A program made the position numbers and the translations under genes. Below are positions 1 to 7,042 of a stretch of DNA of 21,294 nucleotides, piece after piece. The first letter of the stretch is position 1. Every line of letters begins with the position of its first letter. The notes beneath the pieces are model-generated. The model searched no databases. It saw nothing but the letters and a program-made list of their open reading frames with translations, and had not been told where the DNA came from. Location of the stretch: positions 1 through 21,294 of the forward strand of contig JANYDI010000071.1 in the NCBI GenBank assembly GCA_025363695.1. Direction: 5' to 3'. The DNA is from Opitutia bacterium. Its GTDB lineage: Bacteria > Verrucomicrobiota > Verrucomicrobiia > Opitutales > JANYDI01.

Positions 1-92
1 GCACATTGGGGGTTGATGCTGCGGAACGGAAGTGACTCACGCACCGTAGTGCGCTACGCACTTCCCTTCCTTGCCTGAACCCCCAATGCACC
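1..92. repeat. Repeat B, copy 1 (long imperfect hairpin), possibly cut by the window edge
   Basis: The outer arms (bases 1-14 and about 79-92) are complementary with one small swap. An inner stem pairs GGAAGT (about 27-32) with ACTTCC (about 60-65). The landmarks shared with copies 2 and 3 are a GTTGATGCTGCGG-like left arm and a CCTTGCCTGAAC right arm. It sits beyond the H3 end of element A copy 1, so together they form the right half of a spacer whose left half is outside the window. No coding signal is seen. Confidence 0.6.
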
Positions 93-130
93 CCTCAAAC
101 CGGCTCGAAGCAGTTCAAAAAGTACACTTC

Positions 131-260
131 GATCGCGAAGCGATCTGTGGGGTGCCTTGTATAGCCTATCCCGATAGCGATTTTGCCAAAATACGCAGTA
201 TTTTGCAAAATCGCTATCGGAAAGGGGATCCAAGGGGAGCGAGCTCCCCTTGGCCCTTTA
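131..260 (-). repeat. Repeat A, copy 1 (three-hairpin element)
   Basis: H3 is GATCGCGAAGCGATC at 131-145, H2 is at 171-220 with arms CCGATAGCGA / TCGCTATCGG, and H1 is at 232-251. The H1 end lies 11 bases beyond the stop codon of the NIF3-family gene (272-274, minus strand), so on that gene's strand the order after the stop is H1-H2-H3. The strand given is the one on which the order is H1-H2-H3. Confidence 0.85.
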
Positions 261-271
261 ACTTCCTGCCA

Positions 272-1027
272 TCACAAGGGGCAAAAAGAATCTAAAAAAC
301 TCCACGGCAAATCGAAGCGTTGAGCAAGGTCCTGGGCGAGCGCTTTGACGCCGAAGGTCTCGGTAGCGTAGTGGCCGCAGGCATAGACATTGAGGCCAGC
401 TTCTTGGATCTGAGCAAAGCAGGACTGCTTGAGCTCTCCGGTAACGAGGGTATCCACGCCACTGGCGATCAATTGGGTAAGCGCGCTGGAGCCATTTCCG
501 GAACAAAACCCTACACGCAGGGGCGTGAGGGAACCCCATTCTAGGGAAAGAATCGGACGCTCAAACAAGGTTTCGAGCTGAAGCTTAAGGGCATCTCGGC
601 TAGGGGGGGCCTCGGTGATGATGCCAATGTCTGTGCCTTTGTAGTTAAGGAAGCTATCGATGGGCTCTAGGCCTAAGGCTGCCGCTAATTGCGCATTGTT
701 TCCGAGTTGCGGATGGGCATCTAGCGGTAAATGCGAGGCATAAAGCGCACAATCTCCCTCAAACAGACGGCGCATGCGTTGGTAATGGGGGCCACAAAGA
801 TGCGTCCATCCCCCCTTAAAAAGACCATGGTGGACAATAAGAAAATCTACATTTTGCTGCTTGGCCGCATTAAAAGTCCAAAGACTGGCATCCACGCCAG
901 CCCCGATTTTGGTGACTTTTCCTGAATTTTCTACCTGCAGCCCATTGAGTATTCCAGGGAAATCCTCTATGGCGCTCACATTCAGGCGTTTGTTGCAGTA
1001 GTCTTCAATCTGAGAAAGCACGAGCAT
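272..1027 (-). CDS. NIF3-family dinuclear metal-binding protein (YbgI/Nif3-like)
   Basis: This is a 251-residue protein of the NIF3/YbgI family, cytosolic proteins that form hexameric toroids and bind two metal ions; their physiological reaction is unsettled (often labelled 'GTP cyclohydrolase 1 type 2 homologue'). The expected ligands are visible: H66-H67 in IVHHGLF, D103 in HLPLDAH, and H219 and E223 in CGHYATETFG. The N-terminal PGILNGLQVE segment (residues 24-33) is also typical. I chose the ATG at 1027 because homologues begin close to this point; an in-frame ATG at 1057 would add ten residues with no family resemblance. A GAGG lies directly before the chosen ATG, which is too close to be a good ribosome site. 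The gene follows the chemoreceptor-like gene on the same strand and is probably co-transcribed with it. Family assignment is firm, function is not. Confidence 0.9.
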   Translation of the reverse strand: MLVLSQIEDYCNKRLNVSAIEDFPGILNGLQVENSGKVTKIGAGVDASLWTFNAAKQQNVDFLIVHHGLFKGGWTHLCGPHYQRMRRLFEGDCALYASHLPLDAHPQLGNNAQLAAALGLEPIDSFLNYKGTDIGIITEAPPSRDALKLQLETLFERPILSLEWGSLTPLRVGFCSGNGSSALTQLIASGVDTLVTGELKQSCFAQIQEAGLNVYACGHYATETFGVKALAQDLAQRFDLPWSFLDSFCPL

Positions 1028-1064
1028 CCTCGTAGTGTAGAAACAGGAGGGCTGCATTTCAATA

Positions 1065-3092
1065 TTATTTACAAAAACGCCTCAGATGTGACTGTACTTT
1101 TTTGTACGTAGAGTCAAAATACTCCAGCTCTTTGATGATTTCAGCAAAGGCAATATAAAGCTCATCATTTACCGTGGACATGCGCTTGGCATAGACTTTT
1201 ACAAGCTTGAGGGTTGCTTCTTGTGTGTTCACTTGCTCGGTAGCCCAGGTTAATAGGGAAGGAATACCTTGTATTTGCTGCACGGTGTGAAGGAGTTGAG
1301 TAGACGTCTTTTCGCTGTGCTCGATCACTTTTGTCAAATTTTCCGAAAAAACACGCGCTTCGCTAGTGTTTGTTTTTATCACAGCATTTATGTGTCCAAA
1401 GGAAGTCTCCAGGGACTCGCTCACGCCATTGAACTCCTTAGCAAATTCTTTTAGTTTTTTGGCAATGGCGACAACCCCCCTTCCCTGAGCGCCCAAGATT
1501 GAAGCTTCCATCATAAGGTTAACAAGGATAACATCCATCTGATTGCACAGGTAAAGGAGCCTTTGGACTCCCTCTTGGCAACCCTCTGGCTCCAAGTGGA
1601 TGGCGTCAAAACGAAAGATCTGAGCATCATTGTAATCTCTGACTCGTATAAAAGCATCATGCATCTCCGTAATGTTTTTTAGCCCTCCCTCACTGGAGCT
1701 AGCCAAACTCTCCATCGCTAGGCTAATACTTCCAAATCTTTGGACTATGGCTCTAGAGGTCTCATAAGCAACGGTGACGCTACTGGCCATCGTCACGGCA
1801 TATTGTTCAAGGTTGCGGTTAGCCGTGCGACAGGAATAAACGCCTTTATTAATGACACTGAGTTGCATTAACCCATGGTTTAATACCAATTTCACCTGAT
1901 TTCTAAAAGCAGAAAGACTGTCTAAAAGGTGTTTGATAATGACAAAGAGACTATGCTGCCCCTCATTTCGATAGGTCTTAAAATCAAAATAAAGACGTCC
2001 CTCTGTGATGGCATAGGCGGTCCGAGCAAAGAGTCGGAAAGGCTGCGACAAGGTCGCTGCCACAAAAGACGAAGCAAAGAATAAAAGAACGAGGGTAAGC
2101 GCAATCACAAAAAAAGTATAACGCTCAATGTCTCCCATGGGAGCGACTAACTCCGAAGCATCACTTTTTACAACAATACCCCAATGGGTGCTTGGAAGGT
2201 AATTCCAGGCAGCAAGCACCTCGTGGTTGCGATAATCTACGGTACGACAAAACCCACTTTCAGACTTAAGGGCGTTTTGGATAAGCTGTTGAGCCATAGG
2301 GTGAAGCCCGGCGTAATCATTTAAGCCTAGTTTGCCACCAAAACGTGTCGGATTGAAAAGAATATACCCATCGTCGCAATCCGAAATAAGTAGGGTTTCT
2401 CCCGTGGCTCCAAGGCCACTGTAGTCCTTTACAACCTGGTAAAAATCTTCATTATTTAAGCGAACAACCGCTAGGCCCTTTAATCGAAACTCAACAATGA
2501 TGGGCGTGACGATAAAAAGAGGGAGGGGATCGTAGCTTGGGCCCAAGTCGAGGCGAGCGACTTGCGTGCTCAGATGGCTCATGGCTTTTTGAAAGGCCAG
2601 CCTTAAGTGGGGGTATCTAAAATCTGAATTAAGAATCCCTAATTGAAACGATGCCGTTCCGCTGGCTGCATAAAGGAGCTCTCCGTCGAGTCCAAAAATC
2701 AGGAAGTCCTTGAAGCCCAATACCTTAGAAACTTTTCCAATCAAAGAATCGCACTGAGCCAAAACTTCATTACAAAATTTCGGGTCAGGATTTACCTTCA
2801 TTTGCTCCAGGGCTGGTAACAAATGAGCCATACGCCGTGTTCCGGTAAAAATTTCTAAAAGACCCTTTGTTTTTGTGATGGTGCTCTCAATGCTATTGAC
2901 CTGACGTTGTCCAATAGCCTGAAGACGATCAAAAAATTCCTTCTGAAGCAAACGCGATACCTGACGGTAGTAGCCAATACCCAAGGCAATCAGAGGCAGC
3001 GATCCAACAAAAAAGAACCACCCCAGCATGGGGAAAAAGAGGCTCCTGGCAAGAGACCTGATAACGGGTTCAGATTTTGAATTTTCAAGCAT
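1065..3092 (-). CDS. Degenerate chemoreceptor-like (MCP-type) membrane sensor with dCache-like domain
   Basis: The protein has 675 residues if started at the ATG at 3092; a TTG at 3122 would add ten. Transmembrane segments lie near residues 18-40 and 325-347. Between them is an extracytoplasmic sensor region resembling a double Cache domain, including the SGLGATGETLLIS stretch near residue 230. A HAMP-like segment follows TM2, then a long helical cytoplasmic part. Near residues 517-545 the stretch around LMMEASILGAQGRGVVAIA aligns by eye with the tip of methyl-accepting chemotaxis proteins ([20 protein letters not shown]), but most consensus residues are replaced. It probably senses a small ligand in the periplasm. 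Whether it still couples to CheA/CheW is doubtful. No chemotaxis gene lies nearby; its neighbours are a NIF3 protein downstream and a divergent gspK-like gene. Confidence 0.75.
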   Translation of the reverse strand: MLENSKSEPVIRSLARSLFFPMLGWFFFVGSLPLIALGIGYYRQVSRLLQKEFFDRLQAIGQRQVNSIESTITKTKGLLEIFTGTRRMAHLLPALEQMKVNPDPKFCNEVLAQCDSLIGKVSKVLGFKDFLIFGLDGELLYAASGTASFQLGILNSDFRYPHLRLAFQKAMSHLSTQVARLDLGPSYDPLPLFIVTPIIVEFRLKGLAVVRLNNEDFYQVVKDYSGLGATGETLLISDCDDGYILFNPTRFGGKLGLNDYAGLHPMAQQLIQNALKSESGFCRTVDYRNHEVLAAWNYLPSTHWGIVVKSDASELVAPMGDIERYTFFVIALTLVLLFFASSFVAATLSQPFRLFARTAYAITEGRLYFDFKTYRNEGQHSLFVIIKHLLDSLSAFRNQVKLVLNHGLMQLSVINKGVYSCRTANRNLEQYAVTMASSVTVAYETSRAIVQRFGSISLAMESLASSSEGGLKNITEMHDAFIRVRDYNDAQIFRFDAIHLEPEGCQEGVQRLLYLCNQMDVILVNLMMEASILGAQGRGVVAIAKKLKEFAKEFNGVSESLETSFGHINAVIKTNTSEARVFSENLTKVIEHSEKTSTQLLHTVQQIQGIPSLLTWATEQVNTQEATLKLVKVYAKRMSTVNDELYIAFAEIIKELEYFDSTYKKVQSHLRRFCK

Positions 3093-3160
3093 CCTCCCAT
3101 AGACAGTATTCCTGTTTCCCAAAAAAGCGACAAAAAAGACGCTTCCTGTACTGCTTTTTT

Positions 3161-3189
3161 ATTGTAAAAGAAGTTGCAAACAATGCCAA
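3161..3189 (-). promoter_or_regulatory. Sigma70-type promoter for the chemoreceptor-like gene
   Basis: Read on the minus strand, TTGGCA (3189-3184) and TACAAT (3166-3161) are separated by exactly 17 bases, each matching five of six consensus positions. Transcription would begin about 30 bases before the TTG at 3122 and about 60 before the ATG at 3092. It lies in the 70-base gap to the divergent gspK-like gene, one of only two sizeable intergenic gaps here without repeats. Confidence 0.6.
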
Positions 3190-3192
3190 CTT

Positions 3193-4353
3193 ATGACAGG
3201 GTCGACCTTGTCTATGAACGGATCTTATAAACGCGGCGTCATCTTGGTTGGCGTTATGGGCATGCTGGCCCTCCTGTCGATTATTATTGGAGAGCTCCTC
3301 CTGCAGGCAACTAAGGAGATTCGTTACCAGGCGCTTTTTAACGACCGAGAGCAACTACGTTGCACGGCCTATAACACGCTGTCATTGAGCCTTGCCGTAC
3401 TTAACGAGCTACACATCTTGGGGGAAGGCTTAAAGTCTCCTCAAGCTCAAGCCTGGGATGCGGAAGGCCTCGAGACCTTGCTGGAAGCCTTTCCCCTGCC
3501 CGAAGACGTCACCTTGCGGCTGGAAGTATGGGATGAAACGGGTAAATTGCCGCTACTGGCCAGCAACGAAGTCATCCTGAATGCCTTGTTTACTCAGCTA
3601 GGCCTCAAAGATGAAGCCCCCATGCTTGCCGATTCGCTCCTGGACTTCATGGAATCCGATGAGGTCAGCCCGCATCCTCGGCCCCAAGGAGGCAAGGAAA
3701 GCGTCTACCAAAAGATGAGCCCACCCTACTTGCATAAACAAAAAGAGATTCAAACCTTCGATGAACTGCGTCTTATTCAGGGCTTCGAAAAAGCTTTTTT
3801 TACCCTCGATGAGGTAACCGCTACGCGCCTGGATACCCTCAAAAAAGTTTGTTCCTTGGTGCATAAAGGTCCCGTCAATGTCAACACCAGTACGCCCCTG
3901 GTTCGGGCTATTCTAGCCCAAACAGATGAAGACATGGGCATAGAGCCCATCGAAATGGCCCTCACCGGCAACCCGTTTCCGGATCTTAGCAAGGACAATG
4001 GCGTCACGGAGACGACGCATAACACGTTCTTTAAGGACAAAGGAGAACTTCCTGAAACCTTAAGCGTTTTTACCCGAATTTTGGGACTACGTATTCATGT
4101 AGACCATTATGAACGTCATTTCGGCCTCGAGGCCTATATCGCAGTCCCGGGTAAAAAAGAAAAAAAAGAAAAGGATCAACCCAAAGAAAAGAAAGCCAAA
4201 GATCTTGACTTAGAGAAGGACAAGAAAGATAAAGAGCCAACAGAACCCGACAAAGACAAAGACAGCGATAAAGACAAAGAAGAAAAGGAAAAACCTTTGG
4301 ATGCCTCTGAAGAGGTCTCCCATGCGAAAATCATTCTCCTAAAAGAAATTTAA
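3193..4353 (+). CDS. gspK: GspK-like type II secretion minor pseudopilin with a highly charged C-terminal tail
   Basis: The 386-residue protein has a pseudopilin-type N terminus: a basic stretch ending in KRG (residues 13-15) and a hydrophobic helix at about 16-38, followed by the E/K/R-rich start of a periplasmic helix. GspK caps the pseudopilus tip in type II secretion. The body fits that family: alternating helical segments, an LNALFTQLGL region, and the GPVNVNTSTP motif near residue 227, equivalent to the conserved 'VNLNTA' of GspK. Residues about 318-370 are unusual, a low-complexity run almost entirely of K, E and D that is not part of the canonical fold. Start could also be the ATG at 3214; neither has a clear ribosome site. 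The gene stands apart from other secretion genes, with only a tiny lipoprotein four bases downstream. GspK-like is well supported; which secretion or pilus system it serves is not. Confidence 0.75.
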   Translation: MTGSTLSMNGSYKRGVILVGVMGMLALLSIIIGELLLQATKEIRYQALFNDREQLRCTAYNTLSLSLAVLNELHILGEGLKSPQAQAWDAEGLETLLEAFPLPEDVTLRLEVWDETGKLPLLASNEVILNALFTQLGLKDEAPMLADSLLDFMESDEVSPHPRPQGGKESVYQKMSPPYLHKQKEIQTFDELRLIQGFEKAFFTLDEVTATRLDTLKKVCSLVHKGPVNVNTSTPLVRAILAQTDEDMGIEPIEMALTGNPFPDLSKDNGVTETTHNTFFKDKGELPETLSVFTRILGLRIHVDHYERHFGLEAYIAVPGKKEKKEKDQPKEKKAKDLDLEKDKKDKEPTEPDKDKDSDKDKEEKEKPLDASEEVSHAKIILLKEI

Positions 4354-4357
4354 AATC

Positions 4358-4489
4358 ATGTACAAATACCTACTTATTCTCCTCACCCTTCTTCTCAGTG
4401 GTTGTGCTCATAGCGATCCTGATGCCTCCGAAATTCCCTGGGCAGAACGCCAAAGCTGGGAAAACACACCCACGGCAATTCCGTTGTAG
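4358..4489 (+). CDS. 43-residue lipoprotein
   Basis: This short gene begins four bases after the gspK-like stop and is surely co-transcribed with it. The product is a classic lipoprotein precursor: MYKY, a leucine-rich hydrophobic core at residues 5-13, and a lipobox LSGC with C16 as the lipidated cysteine. The mature part is only 28 residues and contains IPWAERQSWEN. From memory, similar tiny lipoproteins with a P-W-x(4)-S-W-E pattern follow gspK-type genes in Opitutia; I could not check this. D20 lies four residues after the cysteine, so membrane destination cannot be read from the +2 rule (A17 suggests the outer membrane). The stop codon is directly followed by element A copy 2, so the gene's 3' end abuts a repeat, but the motif makes it likely that the protein is complete. 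Confidence 0.7.
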   Translation: MYKYLLILLTLLLSGCAHSDPDASEIPWAERQSWENTPTAIPL

Positions 4490-4616
4490 TAAGGGCCAAG
4501 GGGACGCGTCCCCTGGGATCCCCTACAGGTGGCGATTTTCTAAAATGCGATGCATTTTAGGAAAATCGCCACCTGGAAGGGTGATACAATGCCACCTCTC
4601 GATCGCGAAGCGATCG
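4490..4616 (+). repeat. Repeat A, copy 2
   Basis: H1 is at about 4500-4517 (GGGGACGCGTCCCC core), H2 at 4526-4575 with arms CAGGTGGCGA / TCGCCACCTG, and H3 GATCGCGAAGCGATC at 4601-4615. The H1 end starts right at the stop codon of the lipoprotein gene. The H2 arms differ from those of copy 1 at paired positions. Confidence 0.85.
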
Positions 4617-4673
4617 AATTATGGATAATATAATTTTTTATCAATAAAACACACATTGGATGAATGGTTAGAT

Positions 4674-4752
4674 CATTAGGGCGTGTGATCAATTAAATTT
4701 AAAACCTGTTTTGAGGGATCCGTTAGGGTTGATAAATAATTATTTAAAAACA
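4674..4752. repeat. AT-rich spacer module shared, inverted, with about 21005-21095
   Basis: The stretch contains GCGTGTGATCAATTAA, an AAAACCTGTTTT-like piece and AACGGATCC/GGATCCGTT with TAAATAATTATTTA. All of these recur in reverse complement near the right end of the window, and the GTGTGATCAATTAA part also recurs at 8771-8785. No gene is seen between 4490 and 5034; the interval is entirely repeat material. Confidence 0.6.
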
Positions 4753-5014
4753 AACCACAAAATGAGAGCCCTGCAGGGGCGAATGCTTGTCAGCCCAGGG
4801 CTTTAGCCCTGGGTTTACGGTAAAAAACAAACCAGAGCCCTGTAAGGGCGATTCATTAAAATATATCAAATTTATCTAAAAATTAACTATGGGCAATATA
4901 TCAGGTTTAATGAATCGCCCCTGTAGGGCTCAAAAATCTTTTTTCCATGCCAAAACCCAGGGCTAAAGCCCTGGGCTATCATCCTTCGGCCTTTCAGGCC
5001 TCCTTAAGTGTGGC
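4753..5014. repeat. Repeat C, copy 1 (nested palindrome)
   Basis: In order: a GAGAGCCCTGCAGGGGCG module, CCCAGGGCTTTAGCCCTGGG, GAGCCCTGTAAGGGCGATTCATT, an AT-rich centre, then the mirror images AATGAATCGCCCCTGTAGGG, CCCAGGGCTAAAGCCCTGGG and GGCCTTTCAGGCC-TCCTTAAGTGTG. The two CCCAGGG modules are exact reverse complements of each other. Together with A copy 2 it fills the gap after the lipoprotein gene; the closing minus-orientation A expected on the right is missing here. Confidence 0.8.
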
Positions 5015-5033
5015 ATTAATAAATGCTTATATC

Positions 5034-5153
5034 AATATTTCTTCACAGAACCTAGAGCTTCAGGAACTAGAAGACATCTATGCCGAGCAACAGGCGGCCA
5101 AAAAACTACCTACGGCAGATGAGCTCAAGGAGATGATTAAAAGAGGGCGGTAA
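5034..5153 (+). pseudogene. C-terminal remnant of an unrecognised protein, 5' end replaced by repeat C
   Basis: An open frame runs from repeat C copy 1 to the TAA at 5151-5153. Its first part is read from repeat sequence, but from about 5034 the codons look like real coding sequence: a 39-residue amphipathic, Glu/Leu/Lys-rich stretch ending in LPTADELKEMIKRGR. No credible start codon lies in the unique part; an ATG at 4947 would make a 68-residue chimera whose first half is repeat. The simplest reading is that a gene lost its 5' part when the repeat spacer arrived. It converges on the BFN gene, with six bases between the stops. Family unknown. Confidence 0.35.
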
Positions 5154-5159
5154 GAAGGC

Positions 5160-5624
5160 TTACTTCCCGGCTCGTTCCTTAACCAAACGCTCAAAGACGG
5201 CGCTCATGTCCTCAACCGCTTCGAAAACCGCTGCTGTTGCGTAGATGGGGCGTCCAAGTCGCAGGGCTAGGATCATGCAATCGCTTGGGCGGGCGTCGAT
5301 TTCGATAAGCTTGGTGCCCAGCTCGTTTTCCATGTGTAGCGCCAGTCGGGCATAAAAGGTGCCATCGTTTTCGTCGTTAATGATGACTTGTTCTAAAAGA
5401 ATACCCGAAGCTTTAAAAATGCTGATAATCAGGTCATGCGTTAGGGGCCGCTCTTTGTGCATGCCCTGTAAAGCCATAGAAAGGGCCTCCCCTACCCCAA
5501 CATCCACGTAGATGATAAACACCTTTGCTTGCTTGCCCTGGCGGCCTTCCAAAAAAACAGCACAGCCGCTGGAAGTAGGGATCGTGGCCCGAACAGTCAG
5601 CTCTATAAGGTCCTGGCTTTTCAC
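5160..5624 (-). CDS. BFN (bifunctional nuclease, DUF151) domain protein
   Basis: The 154-residue protein is almost entirely one BFN domain (PF02577). The defining C-terminal signature is clear: LIEIDARPSDCMILALRLGRPIYAT (near residues 105-129), preceded by a beta-rich N-terminal half that includes the GCAVFLEG and KVFIIYVDVGVGEA segments. Plant and bacterial homologues have been reported to have RNase and DNase activity, but the cellular role in bacteria is largely unknown. The start is a GTG at 5624 with no visible ribosome site; no better in-frame start exists before the conserved core. A C in ARPSDC replaces the usual A, a mild variation. The gene stands alone between a broken gene tail and a repeat spacer whose A element (copy 3) begins 66 bases upstream. 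Confidence 0.85.
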   Translation of the reverse strand: MKSQDLIELTVRATIPTSSGCAVFLEGRQGKQAKVFIIYVDVGVGEALSMALQGMHKERPLTHDLIISIFKASGILLEQVIINDENDGTFYARLALHMENELGTKLIEIDARPSDCMILALRLGRPIYATAAVFEAVEDMSAVFERLVKERAGK

Positions 5625-5633
5625 TTGGGGATT

Positions 5634-5654
5634 AACGTAACACGAAATCGCTAC
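5634..5654. repeat. Possible relic of one H2 arm of repeat A
   Basis: AAATCGCTACCGAT (about 5644-5657) matches the outer arm of H2 in copies 10 and 11 and is followed by GCAAGGA, resembling the sequence after H2 in full copies. No partner arm is nearby. It may be debris from an earlier element just upstream of the BFN start codon. Confidence 0.3.
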
Positions 5655-5689
5655 CGATGCAAGGATTTTATCTATTGAAAGTAAAGGAA

Positions 5690-5818
5690 GTAGGGCCCAG
5701 GGGAGCTCGCTTCCCTGGGATCCCCTTTCCGATAGCGATTTTGCAAAATACTGCGTATTTTGGCAAAATCGCTATCGGGAGTAGGGATACAAGGCCCATC
5801 CAGATCGCTTTGCGATCG
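5690..5818 (+). repeat. Repeat A, copy 3
   Basis: H1 lies at about 5698-5717, H2 at 5729-5778 (arms CCGATAGCGA / TCGCTATCGG) and H3 GATCGCTTTGCGATC at 5803-5817. H3 here has the triplet TTT in place of GAA while the six-base stem is intact. H1 faces the 5' end of the BFN gene. With C copy 2 and A copy 4 it makes a 530-base palindromic spacer. Confidence 0.85.
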
Positions 5819-5845
5819 AGCCCAAGCAATATAATTATTTATTAA

Positions 5846-6063
5846 GCCACACTTAAGGAGGCCTGAAAGGCCGGCATATACGTAGCCCAGGGCGTAAGCC
5901 CTGGGTTTACAGGTGAAAAATTTTTGAGCCCTACAGGGGCGACACTCGTATTCACATTCTGAGTGCCGCCCTTACAGGGCTCCGGCTTATTTTCCATCCC
6001 GGACCCAGGGCTTACGCCCTGGGCTACGATATACCGGCCCTTCAGGCCTCCTTATATGTGGTT
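5846..6063. repeat. Repeat C, copy 2
   Basis: Left half: CCACACTTAAGGAGGCCTGAAAGG, CCCAGGGCGTAAGCCCTGGG and GAGCCCTACAGGGGCGA. Right half: the mirror image ending CCTTCAGGCCTCCTTATATGTGG. The centre is short and contains ACACTCGTATTCACATT and GCCGCCCTTACAGGGCTCC, nearly identical to copy 6. No gene lies between 5625 and 6274; the interval is repeat. Confidence 0.85.
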
Positions 6064-6090
6064 TAAATAAATAGTTATTTTGCTTAATTT

Positions 6091-6219
6091 CGATTTCAAA
6101 GGAATCCGGGAACCCTTCGCATGCCCTCCCAGGTAGCGATTTTTATAAAATGCATCGCATTTTTAAAAATCGCTACCTGTAGGGGATTCAAAGGGGCGCA
6201 AGCGCCCCTTTGCCCTTCC
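6091..6219 (-). repeat. Repeat A, copy 4 (degenerate H3)
   Basis: H2 is at 6130-6179 with arms CAGGTAGCGA / TCGCTACCTG, and H1 at about 6191-6211 (GGGGCGCAAGCGCCCC). The H3 position (about 6091-6106) is a decayed CGATTTCAAAGGAATC that still partly pairs. H1 faces the start of the ABC-transporter operon. Confidence 0.8.
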
Positions 6220-6265
6220 CTCCCTTCTTTTTAGCTTGCGTTATTGTGGCAATGGACCTGCTATT

Positions 6266-6269
6266 GAGG
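6266..6269 (+). promoter_or_regulatory. Ribosome binding site that decides the ATPase start
   Basis: GAGG stands five bases before the ATG at 6275, whereas the in-frame ATG at 6236 has no such site. Clear Shine-Dalgarno sequences are uncommon in this window, so this one is informative. Confidence 0.55.
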
Positions 6270-6274
6270 CCGTA

Positions 6275-7042
6275 ATGAGCGAGCGGCCTATTATTCATAT
6301 TGAAGACCTGCACAAGTCCTTTGACGAGGTGGAAGTCCTGCATGGGGTGAGCCTGGACGTGTACCAGGGGGACTTGGTGTCGATTATTGGGCCGTCGGGG
6401 TGCGGGAAGTCTACGTTGTTGCGTTGCATCAATTGCTTAGAAATTTTGGACTCGGGGAAAATCTGCGTAGGCGATGTGAGCTTGAGCCGTAAAAGCAAAC
6501 AGGTGCACCCAAATCCGCGTTTTGAGGAACATGCGCACCAGTTGCGCAGCCAGGTGGGCATGGTGTTTCAGGCGTTTAACCTGTTTCCGCATAAGACGAT
6601 TTTGGAAAACGTGATGCTGGCGCCTCAGGTGGTCAAAAAAGAAAGTGAAGCTTATGCGGAAGAACGGGCTTATCAGGTGCTCAAAAAAGTGGGCCTAGCT
6701 CGCTATTCAGGCCGTTATCCGGCGAGTTTATCCGGAGGTCAGCAGCAACGTGCTGCGATTGCCCGGGCACTGGCCATGACGCCCAGAGTGATGCTCTATG
6801 ATGAGCCCACGTCCTCGCTGGATCCGGAGCTGGTGCAGGAAGTCCTGCAGGTTATGCGGGATTTGGATGCCGAGGGCATGACGCAAGTCGTGGTCACGCA
6901 CGAGATGTCCTTTGCCCGCGATGCCTCGGACTATATCGTATATATGGAAGGCGGCCGCATTGTAGAAATTGCCGACGAGGACGAGATTTTTATCGCGCCT
7001 AAGGATGAACGCACGCAACGCTTTTTGAAGCGCTTTCGATAA
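6275..7042 (+). CDS. Polar amino-acid ABC transporter ATP-binding protein (GlnQ/ArtP-like)
   Basis: This 255-residue protein is the ATPase subunit of a polar amino-acid importer. All nucleotide-binding motifs are intact: Walker A GPSGCGKST (residues 39-47), a Q-loop in VGMVFQAFNLFPH, signature LSGGQQQR (152-159), Walker B VMLYDEP with D176 and catalytic E177, and the H-loop histidine H209 in VVVTHEM. The sequence LFPHKTILENVMLAP after the Q-loop is typical of the glutamine/arginine/histidine transporter class. The ATG at 6275 is preferred over one at 6236 because of a GAGG five bases upstream and because family members begin near here. Its stop codon overlaps the start of the next gene by one base (TAATG), so the two are translationally coupled. 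Confidence 0.93.
   Translation: MSERPIIHIEDLHKSFDEVEVLHGVSLDVYQGDLVSIIGPSGCGKSTLLRCINCLEILDSGKICVGDVSLSRKSKQVHPNPRFEEHAHQLRSQVGMVFQAFNLFPHKTILENVMLAPQVVKKESEAYAEERAYQVLKKVGLARYSGRYPASLSGGQQQRAAIARALAMTPRVMLYDEPTSSLDPELVQEVLQVMRDLDAEGMTQVVVTHEMSFARDASDYIVYMEGGRIVEIADEDEIFIAPKDERTQRFLKRFR

Noticed and set aside
71..295. 74-residue open frame on the plus strand
   Set aside because: It reads through repeats B and A and part of the NIF3 3' end; similar peptides arise from other A copies, so it is repeat-derived.
4753..6063. CRISPR array
   Set aside because: The repeats are palindromic modules in mirror order with irregular spacing and no set of equal-length unique spacers; no cas gene is present.
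5846..6063. Riboswitch or structured leader for the ABC operon
   Set aside because: The folded sequence is the same C/A repeat found at unrelated loci, so no gene-specific regulatory RNA can be claimed.
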